55,926 nucleotides of DNA from Akkermansia muciniphila (GTDB lineage: Bacteria > Verrucomicrobiota > Verrucomicrobiia > Verrucomicrobiales > V1-33): assembly GCA_943333275.1 (NCBI GenBank), contig CALQSQ010000029.1, positions 1 to 55,926 of the forward strand. The letters run 5' to 3'. Within the stretch, counting starts at the first letter, position 1. Each line of letters starts with the position of its first letter. Position numbers and translations under genes: made by a program. The notes beneath the pieces are model-generated. The model was not told where the DNA came from. It saw only the letters and a list, made by a program, of their open reading frames with translations, and did not search any database. Shown piece by piece: positions 43,548 through 52,618 of this stretch.

Positions 43548-44567
43548 ATGAAGTATTCCCTGATCCCCCTGCTGTTCTGCCTGCTTCCCGCCTGCGGCCA
43601 AGATGCCACCAGTGGTGGTAAATGGAGCATTACACCCGTGGCCAAGCCGGTCGTGACGGAGGGCAGCTTCGCAGGCAATGCGGATATGAGCGGAGGTGCC
43701 ACCCTGGATGGCACGGGAATTCTTCTGGCGAGCAATGAAACGCGCTGCGCGCAAATCGCCCGACTGACGAAGGATCCGTGGCGTCTGATGGCGGGTGAGC
43801 AGATCCCCCTGAATCCACCTCAGGGGGCGGACGAATGCGATTTTGAGGCCGTGGCAGTGGATCCGACCACGCACTTTTATTATGTACTTGGGTCCCATGG
43901 GGTTTCAAAAAAGAAAGGGCATGCCCGGCCTGAGCAGGAAGCGCTTTTCCGCATTCCGGTGGATCCGGCCACCAAGCTGCCTGCGCCCGTTCAAGCCACG
44001 CCGCCTGCCAGCGTCAGCCTTCGTGCATGGCTCCAGCGGGTTCCCGGTATCGACGAATTTGTGGGTCAACCCCTCCAGCATAACGGCTTGAGCCTTGAGG
44101 GCCTGGCCTGCCGGCACGGGAATCTGTTCATTGGCTGCCGCAGTCCGCATCGGAATGGCGAGATCGCCATTTTGGAAGTGGATGCGGCGGTGCTTTTTTC
44201 GGAGCCCGCCGCCGCCTGGCCCCTGCCCACCATTCACTGGCTGCCACTGGGCAAGGGTCTCGGCGTGCGTGATCTCGCCCCTGTGCAGAATGGATTTCTG
44301 GTGCTCGCCGGGGATTCCGGAGTGGTGACCACACCCAAGTATCCTGTTTCAGAGAATTACACTGGAGATAAGGAATTCAGCCTCTTTCTGTGGCAGCCAG
44401 GGAAACCTGAAAACCTCAACCGCATCGGCAATCTGCCGACCGCGAAGGCCAGCGCCGAAGGGTTAATTGTTCTGGACGAGACTCCTGACATCATTTCCAT
44501 CCTGATTCTGCACGATGGAGCATACAATGGCGGGCCTGTATTGTATTCGCTGAGCAAGCCACGTTAG
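43548..44567 (+). CDS. DUF3616 family putative lipoprotein
   Basis: A 339-residue exported protein. The signal sequence ends LLPAC, a plausible lipobox with Cys16, so Lgt may modify it. The mature part is beta-rich and matches DUF3616 by the blocks ECDFEAVAVDPTTHFYYVLGSHG, NGLSLEGLAC, GKGLGVRDLAPV, LAGDSGV and AKASAEGLIV, which suggest a propeller. Function is unknown; secreted DUF3616 members often sit near phosphatases or pilins. A 215-base gap separates it from the secretion operon. Confidence 0.84.
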   Translation: MKYSLIPLLFCLLPACGQDATSGGKWSITPVAKPVVTEGSFAGNADMSGGATLDGTGILLASNETRCAQIARLTKDPWRLMAGEQIPLNPPQGADECDFEAVAVDPTTHFYYVLGSHGVSKKKGHARPEQEALFRIPVDPATKLPAPVQATPPASVSLRAWLQRVPGIDEFVGQPLQHNGLSLEGLACRHGNLFIGCRSPHRNGEIAILEVDAAVLFSEPAAAWPLPTIHWLPLGKGLGVRDLAPVQNGFLVLAGDSGVVTTPKYPVSENYTGDKEFSLFLWQPGKPENLNRIGNLPTAKASAEGLIVLDETPDIISILILHDGAYNGGPVLYSLSKPR

Positions 44568-44782
44568 CGCTTGCTGGATGGCATGGCTGCGGGGTGGTAA
44601 CTGGGAACCGTAAATTGCCCCTGCGGCTTGGAGAATGCAGAAAGCTCAAAGATTGGAAGCCTCATCGCAACTCTTTGCATCCCGCGTCTCCGCATCCCGC
44701 ATCCCCGCAATGGAAAAACATTCCTGAGAGGAGGATCGGCAAATAGGGTGATGGGCCAACCGTATTTAGTCCTTCTCCAACC

Positions 44783-45277
44783 ATGCACCGTCCCACTGAA
44801 ACGAATCCCCTTGGCCCTGAAATGGGCACTATCCATGCTGAGATGCTTCGCAGCGGAAGCTTACGAGGAACCGCTGGCTTCACCCTGGTAGAAATCGTGC
44901 TCGTCATCACCATTATCGCAGTGCTTGGTGCCGCGGCGATTTATAAAATGAAGGGAACTGTGGATGTGGCCAAGGAGACACGTGTGGAATCAGACATTAA
45001 AAACGTGATCACACAGATCAAGGTTTATGAGGCGAGAAATCTCCAACCTCCAACCACGGAGCAAGGCCTCAGTGCGCTGGTGAAAATGCCGGAGATTGAG
45101 CCGATTCCGGGCAAGTGGACGCAATTGATGGAGGAGGTTCCAAAGGATCCGTGGAATCACGAACTGCGTTATGTTTACCCCGCCCGGCGGAGTCAGTCGG
45201 ATTATGATGTTTTCTCCCTGGGCAAGGATGGGGTGGAGAGCACGGATGACATTGGCAACTGGAAGGTGGCCAAATAA
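44783..45277 (+). CDS. gspG: Type II secretion major pseudopilin
   Basis: GspG forms the body of the type II pseudopilus in the periplasm. The prepilin site is G/FTLVE with Glu at +5, followed by a hydrophobic N-terminal helix (IVLVITIIAVLGAAAIY). TEQGLSALVKMP and PKDPWNHELRYVYP are typical GspG blocks, and the C-terminal FSLGKDGVESTDDIGNW includes the calcium loop. The full frame gives a 32-residue leader; an inner ATG at 44843 would give a more usual 12-residue leader and may be the true start. First gene of the operon. Confidence 0.93.
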   Translation: MHRPTETNPLGPEMGTIHAEMLRSGSLRGTAGFTLVEIVLVITIIAVLGAAAIYKMKGTVDVAKETRVESDIKNVITQIKVYEARNLQPPTTEQGLSALVKMPEIEPIPGKWTQLMEEVPKDPWNHELRYVYPARRSQSDYDVFSLGKDGVESTDDIGNWKVAK

Positions 45278-45299
45278 TGGCTGCCAGATAATTTTCACG

Positions 45300-45977
45300 A
45301 TGAATGGCCCATGCTTCATCGCCCGTTTCCAGGGCTTGCGGAGGAAGGCGTTCACGCTGGTGGAAATTGTCGTGTCGCTGACCATTCTGGGCATCATTGC
45401 TGCGGTGGCCATACCCACGATGAAAGGGCTGAACAACGATGAAAAAGTCAGGGAACCCGTGGCTCGGCTGGCAGCGCTCGTTCAGGAAGCAAGACACCGG
45501 GCCACGACGGAACACCGTGCCTATCAAATTTTGTTTGAACCCGGCGGCATCCACGCCAGCCCTGAAATGTATCCGCACGACAACGTTGATGATTACCTCA
45601 GGGAGCTGGAAGAAATGCGCCGTCCCCCGCCTGATGACGCCGTTGAGCGAACGGTGGTCGAGCGGCAGGAGATCACCGGTGGCGTTGTGCCCGGACCGTT
45701 TGATCGTAAGGATCCGACTCCGCGTTTTGAGATGCCCTGGACCGTATCCATCGCCATGGAGAAGGACATGAGTTGTGCGGTGCTGATGTGGGGGGACGGG
45801 GAATGGGATGTTCTAGAAGGGGATAAAATGCGCAGGTGGATTTTCCAGCCGTCCGGCATGGCCAACCCCGCCCGGGTCCGTCTCAGCACCGCTCATGTGC
45901 AATTCGAAGCGGGATTCGATGCACTCACCGGCGCCCTGAACAGTGAACGTATCAGGCCTATTTCCACGAAGCCATGA
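45300..45977 (+). CDS. gspH: Type II secretion minor pseudopilin, GspH-like
   Basis: A 225-residue pseudopilin. Leader peptide of 17 residues ends LRRKA, then FTLVEIVVSLTILGIIAAVA. The residue before the cut is Ala, where Gly is usual. The rest contains a long charged insert near 85-130 (DDYLRELEEMRRPPPDDA) and a beta domain. The place second in the operon and the length support GspH, but GspI/J roles are exchanged in some lineages. Its stop overlaps the next start as ATGA. Confidence 0.85.
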   Translation: MNGPCFIARFQGLRRKAFTLVEIVVSLTILGIIAAVAIPTMKGLNNDEKVREPVARLAALVQEARHRATTEHRAYQILFEPGGIHASPEMYPHDNVDDYLRELEEMRRPPPDDAVERTVVERQEITGGVVPGPFDRKDPTPRFEMPWTVSIAMEKDMSCAVLMWGDGEWDVLEGDKMRRWIFQPSGMANPARVRLSTAHVQFEAGFDALTGALNSERIRPISTKP

Positions 45978-46372
45978 ACCGCCAGTTTCCATACCAGAAG
46001 GTCAGAGGCTATGTTTTGCTTGAGATCATCATCGCACTGACCGTTTTTGCCGTGGCAGTGACTGGTCTGGCAGCGGTGCTACACTCAAGTCTGGATGCTT
46101 CGAATCTCCTGCGCAGGCAGGCTTCGGTCCGGCGGGGTCTTGAGGCCATTCTGGTGGAAGCCAAATCCAAAACGAAGCGGGAGGAAATGATCATTACCTA
46201 TCGCGATGAAGGCCTTGGTTTGGAATTCAAATCTGAGCTTGAGGAAATCAAATGGAACAATCGCCGTGGGCTTCCCGTGAAGGGCCTCTTCACATTGCGT
46301 GCCTTGGCCACTGATCTCCGAGCCTCCAAGCCCCTTCATGATTCTGCCGAAGTCTATGTTTACCGGCCCTAA
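45974..46372 (+). CDS. gspI: Type II secretion minor pseudopilin, GspI-like
   Basis: A 132-residue pseudopilin. The prepilin site is G/YVLLEIIIALTVFAVAVTG; the first mature residue is Tyr where Phe or Met is common. Short size and location between GspH and GspJ fit GspI. The C-terminal half is charged and small. It overlaps the next gene by 17 bases. Confidence in the family is high and in the letter moderate. Confidence 0.8.
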   Translation: MNRQFPYQKVRGYVLLEIIIALTVFAVAVTGLAAVLHSSLDASNLLRRQASVRRGLEAILVEAKSKTKREEMIITYRDEGLGLEFKSELEEIKWNNRRGLPVKGLFTLRALATDLRASKPLHDSAEVYVYRP

Positions 46373-47060
46373 TCCGCCTGCCACACACCGCAGAGGCTTA
46401 ACCTTGCTGGAAGTGGTCGTCAGTCTTGCCATCCTCAGTCTGATGGCGGGGGCCATCTATGGCATCGTCCTTGGATCGGTGGAATCAACCGCGACTCTGG
46501 CCCAGATCAACAGGGAGGACCGCCGGGTTGAGGCATTCCTGCAAAGAGCCCGTCTCGCCTTCGCCCATCTACCAGCCAGTGCCACCGTCGAGTTAAAAGT
46601 GATCGAGGCGGAGCCGCTGCGGCAGGAACTCACACTTCGCGGCGTGCGGGAAGCCTTCATTTGGGGAGACAACGGGGGCTGGGACAAGCCGGTTGTAACC
46701 CTGGCATCCCAGCGCTGGCCGGCTGAATTGCAGCCCTCGAAGGTCGATGCCGCGTCGCCGGTAAAATATTCACTTGCCATGACGGTGCCGGATTTCTACC
46801 GCACGGACGGTGATGGACAGCCCTTGCCGGACAGTCTGGTGAAGTCGCAGAATGGGCACCAGCTTCTCCAACCTGATGTGCAGGGGAGGTTCTGGTTGGA
46901 TCTGTTGCCGGAGGTGGACCGCGTGGAGTGGCGATTCTACGTTCCTGCTTCGAAAAATTGGATGGAACTGCAACCTGCCAGCCGCCCGCCATTGATCGAA
47001 CTTAAGCTATTCCTTCAAGGCCGTAAGTACCCGTTGCGCGCCGTTTTCGAGACCGCATAA
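46356..47060 (+). CDS. gspJ: Type II secretion minor pseudopilin, GspJ-like
   Basis: A 234-residue pseudopilin with prepilin site G/LTLLEVVVSLAILSLMAGA. A later block WLDLLPEVDRVEWRFYVPASKNW is typical of GspJ, where a mid-sequence Trp-rich strand packs against GspI and GspK. Start at 46356 gives a 14-residue leader. In GspI-J-K tip complexes GspJ and K sit at the tip and start pseudopilus assembly. Confidence 0.83.
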   Translation: MFTGPNPPATHRRGLTLLEVVVSLAILSLMAGAIYGIVLGSVESTATLAQINREDRRVEAFLQRARLAFAHLPASATVELKVIEAEPLRQELTLRGVREAFIWGDNGGWDKPVVTLASQRWPAELQPSKVDAASPVKYSLAMTVPDFYRTDGDGQPLPDSLVKSQNGHQLLQPDVQGRFWLDLLPEVDRVEWRFYVPASKNWMELQPASRPPLIELKLFLQGRKYPLRAVFETA

Positions 47061-47061
47061 C

Positions 47062-47979
47062 ATGAAACGAACCCTTCACCGCTCCTCGACCATTCAACGT
47101 GGCTCCAGTCTGCTGCTGGTGCTTTGGGCCATTATGCTCATGTCCTTTTCCGTGATGGGGCTGGTCTCTCATCTTTCCAACTCCCTCGATGATTCCATCC
47201 GCGAGGAGAAAGAATTCCGCGCGCGTCTGCTCCTCCAATCTGCGGTGGTGCTCTCGAAACACCCGGCCATCGAGCCGGGAGATCCTCTCCTGCGGCAGGA
47301 GGTTTCCCCCGTGGCGGCTTACGAAGTGAGCATCTCCACAGAGGGCGCTCATCTCGCCATCAATCAATTGGGGACCAATCCGGCACAGCGGCTTTTTGCC
47401 AAGCGGCTTTTCGAGAAATGGGGCTTGGATTCCCGCCAGTCCCAGTCCCTCAGCGATGCCATTGCCGATTGGATTGATCCCAACGACCGTCCGCTTGCAC
47501 AAGGTGCGGAGCGTGAATACTATGCGCCATTGGGTCGCCCGGACTTTCCATTCAACAAGCCATTCGAAAACATTGATGACCTGATGCAAGTCCGTGGGTT
47601 TTCCGATCTGGATCGGCTCCGCCCGGATTGGCGGAATTATTTTACGCTTTACGGTGATGGGACCATTGATGTTCACACGGCCCCGGCGGAAATTCTCGCG
47701 GCTCTCTTCGATGTCAATCAGAGCGAGATTGGGCGCTTTATTTCAACGCGACTCGGCCCCGACCAACAGCGGGAAACCATTGATGATCCCCGGTTCGCAT
47801 CTCTTCCGGAAGTGCGCAAGTTGCTGGACGTTCCGCAGGCCAACTATCTTGCAGTGTCCAGCCTTCTGACGTTGAACCACCCCATCAAGCGCACGGAATG
47901 CCGGGCTCGGGCGGGCAATCTCGAACGTTCCCTCACGCTCATCACCGGACCGGGAATTACCCTGCTGCGGGAAGATTGA
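47062..47979 (+). CDS. gspK: Type II secretion minor pseudopilin GspK
   Basis: A 305-residue pseudopilin that caps the pseudopilus. The prepilin site is G/SSLLLVLWAIMLMS and lacks the +5 glutamate, as is usual for GspK. The middle has the GspK helical domain, DAIADWIDPNDRPLAQGAE, which includes the calcium-linked aspartates, and VHTAPAEILAALFDV. Start at 47062 is one base after the gspJ stop. Confidence 0.92.
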   Translation: MKRTLHRSSTIQRGSSLLLVLWAIMLMSFSVMGLVSHLSNSLDDSIREEKEFRARLLLQSAVVLSKHPAIEPGDPLLRQEVSPVAAYEVSISTEGAHLAINQLGTNPAQRLFAKRLFEKWGLDSRQSQSLSDAIADWIDPNDRPLAQGAEREYYAPLGRPDFPFNKPFENIDDLMQVRGFSDLDRLRPDWRNYFTLYGDGTIDVHTAPAEILAALFDVNQSEIGRFISTRLGPDQQRETIDDPRFASLPEVRKLLDVPQANYLAVSSLLTLNHPIKRTECRARAGNLERSLTLITGPGITLLRED

Positions 47980-47983
47980 TTTC

Positions 47984-49231
47984 ATGATTATGTTCACCAC
48001 CACCCTGATACTCCCGGCCGCTGATTCCCATTGGGAAGTCTGGCGCATGGGCAGCGCGAGTGCGTGGCAGGGGTCTGTGGCAGACCCGCTGCAGGCCTCG
48101 CCAAGTGGCGGTTCTGTCATCATGGCGCTGCCCGCCCGCTCTTGCCGAACCTTCGCATTTACAGCGCCTACGGATGATCCAAAACTTGTTCGGAAACTCT
48201 CCTTTGCGCAGTTGGAGAAACGCGGACTGACCACGGCCGGTTCGGAGCAGACCCCGTTTGACTGCCGGGTGATCCATTCCGTGGCGGGCCGGTGCCTTGT
48301 CAGCGTTGATATCGCCACACCAGAGGCCATTTCCCTCCTTGGCGAGACAAGGGCCAAAGCCGCCCTGCCCAGCATCCGGCTTTTCAATATTCCGCAGGGC
48401 AGACTTGTTGTGATGGAAGAACATGGCCGACTCATATTGGTTGCAGGGTTCGGAGGTCGTGCTCTGCACAGCCAGATTATCTCAGCGAAAAAACAACTGG
48501 ATGGGGCGGCGGCTCAGGAAGTCCGCATTGCCATTCTGTCCCTGCAGCAGCAGGGCATTGTTGATGAGATTGAAGGCGTGGATCTGTGGGGGGATTTCCC
48601 CTCAAACGATGTCCACTTGCTGCAATCCCAACTTGAACTGCCCGTTGTTATTAAAGCCCGTCCTGCTCCGGACCCGGCATCGATGCGCCGCGAATCAAGC
48701 ACGCTACTACTCCCACTCACAGTGCGCCAGTCCCTGCGCCGGCGCCGTCATGGTCTTTGGCGTTGGGCCGCTCTGGCTGGATTGCTAATCCCCATAGTTT
48801 GGTGGATTTGGAGCCAACACCGGGACCTGCTGGCCAAGGAGGCAGAGGCTGAAAGAATGGAAGCCGCTTTGGATTCCTCGGTCGCAGCACATGGTTCGGA
48901 ACGCCTCAACAAGGAACACCAGCTCGTGCTCACAACCCAAGCCAGATGGGCGGGATTGCGGCTGGCGCTTGAGCCGAGACGCTATCCCGTCAGTCATCTC
49001 AATCGCCTCACGGGTTGCCTGTCTGCCGCAGATGTGGTGCTGACCAGGTTTGAATCCAAAGTTGTGGAAATATCCGTCAGCGGGACCGCGCGTTCCGCGA
49101 TGGACGCGTATCACTACTTCAATGCGGTTACAAAGGATGGACCACTCGGGGTGTATGCATGGACGATGGTCCAGCCCGCGATTGGTGCGGATGGGTCTGC
49201 CACGTTTGAAATGAAAGGCAAAATGAGATGA
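47984..49231 (+). CDS. gspL: Type II secretion assembly protein, GspL-like
   Basis: A 415-residue inner-membrane protein. The N-terminal 250 residues form a cytoplasmic actin-like (PilM/GspL) domain; a membrane segment lies at about 256-278 (WRWAALAGLLIPIVWWIWS) and a periplasmic ferredoxin-like part follows. Sequence identity to enterobacterial GspL is low, so the name rests on place, size and topology. Its role is to link the GspE ATPase to the pseudopilus platform. ATGA overlap with the next gene. A second in-frame ATG at 47990 is possible. Confidence 0.75.
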   Translation: MIMFTTTLILPAADSHWEVWRMGSASAWQGSVADPLQASPSGGSVIMALPARSCRTFAFTAPTDDPKLVRKLSFAQLEKRGLTTAGSEQTPFDCRVIHSVAGRCLVSVDIATPEAISLLGETRAKAALPSIRLFNIPQGRLVVMEEHGRLILVAGFGGRALHSQIISAKKQLDGAAAQEVRIAILSLQQQGIVDEIEGVDLWGDFPSNDVHLLQSQLELPVVIKARPAPDPASMRRESSTLLLPLTVRQSLRRRRHGLWRWAALAGLLIPIVWWIWSQHRDLLAKEAEAERMEAALDSSVAAHGSERLNKEHQLVLTTQARWAGLRLALEPRRYPVSHLNRLTGCLSAADVVLTRFESKVVEISVSGTARSAMDAYHYFNAVTKDGPLGVYAWTMVQPAIGADGSATFEMKGKMR

Positions 49232-49758
49232 AGCGAGCCCTCAAACAGTCCGAAAAAACGCTCGTCGCGCTCTGCGTCGGGGTGGTCGTGCTCGTCGGCA
49301 TGTGGCTCTACACCAGCGATTATACCGAGCGCATGACCAGGGCCAGAGATAAAATTGCCAGCCTCGAACCTCAATTTACCGCGGCCGCCGCTGTCACCGC
49401 AGATGCGCCCTTCTGGATGGAGCGCCAGGCTTGGCTCGATGCCACCATGCCTGCGATGGGAGATGCCGGCCAGGCCCACAGCAGTTTGTTGGAGCATCTG
49501 CAATCCTCAGCCAGGGAGCGCGGCCTCACGCTCACTGCGCCTGTGCTGCTCAAGCCGGAGGCCGACCTGCATCATCGCGACCTTTCCATCAACCTGCAAA
49601 TCACTGGCCCGGACAATGCCGTATTTCGTTGGTTGGCCGACCTGCAATCCCCCGAAAAATTCCAGCTCATCAAATACCTCCTGCTTACTCCCGCCGCCAG
49701 TGTGGATGTCCCGCGCATGACCGGCACCGTTACCGTCGCCCGACTCTTCCAGCCATGA
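49228..49758 (+). CDS. gspM: Type II secretion assembly protein, GspM/PilO-like
   Basis: A 176-residue bitopic protein: a short basic start, a membrane helix near residues 11-29 (LVALCVGVVVLVGMWLY), a coiled part and a C-terminal ferredoxin-like domain. This layout fits GspM or PilO, the GspL partner. Identity is low and the letter rests on gene order. Both ends overlap neighbours as ATGA. Confidence 0.7.
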   Translation: MKRALKQSEKTLVALCVGVVVLVGMWLYTSDYTERMTRARDKIASLEPQFTAAAAVTADAPFWMERQAWLDATMPAMGDAGQAHSSLLEHLQSSARERGLTLTAPVLLKPEADLHHRDLSINLQITGPDNAVFRWLADLQSPEKFQLIKYLLLTPAASVDVPRMTGTVTVARLFQP

Positions 49759-50438
49759 GAACCGCCGCCTTCATTCTCACCCTCCTCAGCGGTATTGTCC
49801 AAGCCGACGAAGCTGCCATCCCAGTTGCCGTAAGTGTCGCGGATTATGCTTATCTCCTGGAACGCCCGCCCTTTCGCCGCGTTCTCAATCTCTCGCAGGC
49901 TCTCTCCCTTTCAGGCGTGGCTTCGCTTCCTGGAGGCAAGGTTGTGACAGTTTGGAACCGCAGCACCGGCCAGTCTTTCGTGGTCAGCTCCGCACCCAAC
50001 CCCCAGGGATGGAAATTGGTCGAACTCACGGAAAGCACAGACCTGCGAAGCGTCAGCGCCACGATCGCCGCCGGTCAGGAAACTTTGACGCTGCGCTTCG
50101 ACCCTGAGCGCCTCACCCCTCCCAAATTGGACAATACTTCCAAACCCGCACCCCGAGCGGAAGGAGCCGTGGTGGTGGAGGCATTACTCAGATCTCTCCA
50201 TCCAGCCTCAGCGAGGGAATTTGAAGCTCTTCCGGCTGCTGGTCAGGAGACGTTTCGAAAAAACTTCTCGGAATTTCTTGCCACCTATCCCACGGCCACC
50301 GACTCCACGCGCCTGGCTTTCGTTCATCGCACCTTGGAGGAGGTAAAAGCCGAAGAGGAAACGGCCGAAGCCAGGGAGCCAGCCAAAGAGACGGTCGAAC
50401 CATTCAAAAACCCCGTTACACCAACTCAGACCAAATGA
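49755..50438 (+). CDS. Periplasmic protein of unknown function in the type II operon
   Basis: A 227-residue protein encoded between gspM and gspD with ATGA overlaps at both ends. It has a signal peptide (residues 1-18, ending QADEA) and no further membrane segment. The early mature region (residues 30-110) looks beta-rich. The C-terminal 30 residues are highly charged and Glu-rich. GspC, which is absent, has a membrane anchor and a homology-region domain; this protein has neither, so it is not a plain GspC. It may take a secretin-linked role, but that is inferred only from position. I do not recognise a family. Confidence 0.7.
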   Translation: MRTAAFILTLLSGIVQADEAAIPVAVSVADYAYLLERPPFRRVLNLSQALSLSGVASLPGGKVVTVWNRSTGQSFVVSSAPNPQGWKLVELTESTDLRSVSATIAAGQETLTLRFDPERLTPPKLDNTSKPAPRAEGAVVVEALLRSLHPASAREFEALPAAGQETFRKNFSEFLATYPTATDSTRLAFVHRTLEEVKAEEETAEAREPAKETVEPFKNPVTPTQTK

Positions 50439-52618
50439 AAACGAAGCTTCCAATTATCCGAGTTTTGTTCATGGCTTGTCTTTCCAGCACGCTGCTGGCG
50501 GAGACACCTGCTCCTGAAGCAAACGCCGGGGCCACGATACAGCTTCAATTTCCCAACAACGGTATCAACGACATCCTGGGAATCTATGAACTGCTCACCG
50601 GCAAGTCCGTCATCAAAGAATCCGCCATTTTTGACGGCAAGCCGATCAGCCTCGTCACTGCCAAACCCATTACCCAGGCCGAAGCGGTTGAACTCATCGA
50701 AGCTTGTTTGCAAACCAACGGGTATGTGCTGGCACAGGCCGCAGATGGCCGAAGTGTGCGAGTTACGCTGGGCACTGCTGTGCAAGCCAACATCACGCGG
50801 GGTTTGGCTGTCAGGATGTCTCCGGACGAGCTCCCTGAAGGGCATTCCATGGCGTCGTATTTTATGAAACTTGAGCACCTCGATCCCTCCGAGGCCGCCA
50901 CCACTCTCTGGAGTCACCTTGGTCTCAACACCTATGGTCGGATGACGCCTGTTTCCAGTCCTCCCGGTATTTTGATCACCGAAAATTCTGATAACATCCG
51001 CCAAATTTTGCGGGTGGCGGCGGTGCTCGATGTCCCCCAAAACCGAACGAACATGCGGACTGTGTTTTATCCTGTGAAATATGCGGATGCCGTGGTGATC
51101 GGTCAGGTGTTGTCCTCGACCTTTACCGTAAAATCGCCCATCCCCACCATTACCGCGGACACCGTCGGCGATGGTGACACGCGGATCCCTGTAAAAATGG
51201 TCACCGCGGTGGCACCCAAGATAGTAGCGGATGATCGACTCAATCGCATCATGGTTGTGGCGCTTGAAGCCGATCAGGCGTATGTGGCCAAATTGATTGA
51301 GGAATTTGATAAACCGATCAAGGAGGTTATCCCGCTGGAGCGGCGTTTGAAATATGTCTTTGTAGATCAGGTGCTGCCAGTCCTGGCCGACGTTCTTCAG
51401 GACACTGGAACCGGCAGCAGTACCCTGGCAGCTGGCGAACTTGTGCGCACGCGGCGTCCGCCCGTGGCATCCACGGATCCAGCAACCCTCTCTGGTCGTC
51501 CGAGGCACGTTCCGGTGCAGAAAGCCACTGGCACCACTGCGCCTGTTGGTTATGAGGACCAATTGTTGCCCCCTGAGGAGACCGCCCCACCCCTCTCGGT
51601 CCTGATTGGAAAAACGCGTTTGGTTGCGGACGTCCAGTCCAACAAACTGATCGCCTACGGCCCGCCCGAAGACATTGTTAAAATCAACGGTCTGCTCACG
51701 AGGCTCGATAGGAAGCCGCCCCAGGTTTACCTCGCCACCATCATTGGGCAGCTCACATTGGACGACGGGATGGATATTGGGGTGGACTATCTGCGGGAGT
51801 TCAAAGCAGACGGATCAGGCGACTATGCTGGAAGCCTCATTACTCGTGACTCTCTGCTCAAGGCGATTCCGGATGTCCGCAATTCACTAATTGCCGCACC
51901 GCTTGGCCCTCTCGCCGGACTCAATGTTTACGGCCAAATATCAGACGGCTTGAATGTATTCGTCCATGCCCTTGAAACCACGCAGCGATTCAAAATTCTG
52001 AGCCGCCCCTCCATTTACGCCGCGAATAACAAGAAAGCCACCATCACTTCAGGACGCCGTATTCCCGTCCCGACAAGCAGTGTTTCTGATCTGGCGAACA
52101 GTTCCAACGTCCGCACAAATATCGCCTACCAGGACGTTGTCTTAAAATTGGAAGTCATTCCTCTGATCAACAGCAATAAGGAGGTGAGCCTGACCATTGC
52201 CCAAGTCAACGACACGGTAGTGGGAGAACAACTGATCGCCTCCAACACGGTCCCGGTCATTGCCACAGAACGATTGGTGACGTCGGTGACGGTCGCGAAC
52301 CAGTCAACCATCGTGCTCGGGGGCCTGATCACTGAGAACGATGAGAAGACCACGAGTGGCGTTCCCGTCCTGAGCCGCATCCCCCTGTTGGGCAATGCAT
52401 TCAAGTCAACCAAGTCCAAAAAATCCCGCAAGGAACTCATTATTTTCATTCAACCCATGGTAGTGGAAGATCCTGAGGCGGCGGCGGAAGCCAGTTTGAG
52501 TGAGGACCTGCGCACCGAGATCGGTGCCGATGCGGTGGAAATTTTTCCAGAGCCCCGCAGTACGTTTTTTAAGCAAAAGAATATGCCCCTGATTCCGATT
52601 CCTGATGAAGCCCGTTGA
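50435..52618 (+). CDS. gspD: Type II secretion secretin
   Basis: GspD is the outer-membrane channel. The 727-residue protein has a signal peptide (1-22), about three N-domains (N0 at about 35-115; N1-N2 to about 310; N3 to 440), and the secretin core from about 480. The core has NVFVHALETTQRFKILSRPS, VPVLSRIPLLGNAFKSTKSK and the Glu-Leu-Ile-Ile-Phe C-terminal strand. A Thr/Ser-rich insert of about 60 residues lies near 320-380 between N2 and N3. No pilotin-binding S-domain is clear. The C-terminus ends shortly after the barrel. Confidence 0.94.
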   Translation: MKTKLPIIRVLFMACLSSTLLAETPAPEANAGATIQLQFPNNGINDILGIYELLTGKSVIKESAIFDGKPISLVTAKPITQAEAVELIEACLQTNGYVLAQAADGRSVRVTLGTAVQANITRGLAVRMSPDELPEGHSMASYFMKLEHLDPSEAATTLWSHLGLNTYGRMTPVSSPPGILITENSDNIRQILRVAAVLDVPQNRTNMRTVFYPVKYADAVVIGQVLSSTFTVKSPIPTITADTVGDGDTRIPVKMVTAVAPKIVADDRLNRIMVVALEADQAYVAKLIEEFDKPIKEVIPLERRLKYVFVDQVLPVLADVLQDTGTGSSTLAAGELVRTRRPPVASTDPATLSGRPRHVPVQKATGTTAPVGYEDQLLPPEETAPPLSVLIGKTRLVADVQSNKLIAYGPPEDIVKINGLLTRLDRKPPQVYLATIIGQLTLDDGMDIGVDYLREFKADGSGDYAGSLITRDSLLKAIPDVRNSLIAAPLGPLAGLNVYGQISDGLNVFVHALETTQRFKILSRPSIYAANNKKATITSGRRIPVPTSSVSDLANSSNVRTNIAYQDVVLKLEVIPLINSNKEVSLTIAQVNDTVVGEQLIASNTVPVIATERLVTSVTVANQSTIVLGGLITENDEKTTSGVPVLSRIPLLGNAFKSTKSKKSRKELIIFIQPMVVEDPEAAAEASLSEDLRTEIGADAVEIFPEPRSTFFKQKNMPLIPIPDEAR

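Noticed and set aside
44568..44782. Promoter for the type II operon
   Set aside because: The region must hold one if the operon is independent, but no -35/-10 pair matched consensus well enough to place it.
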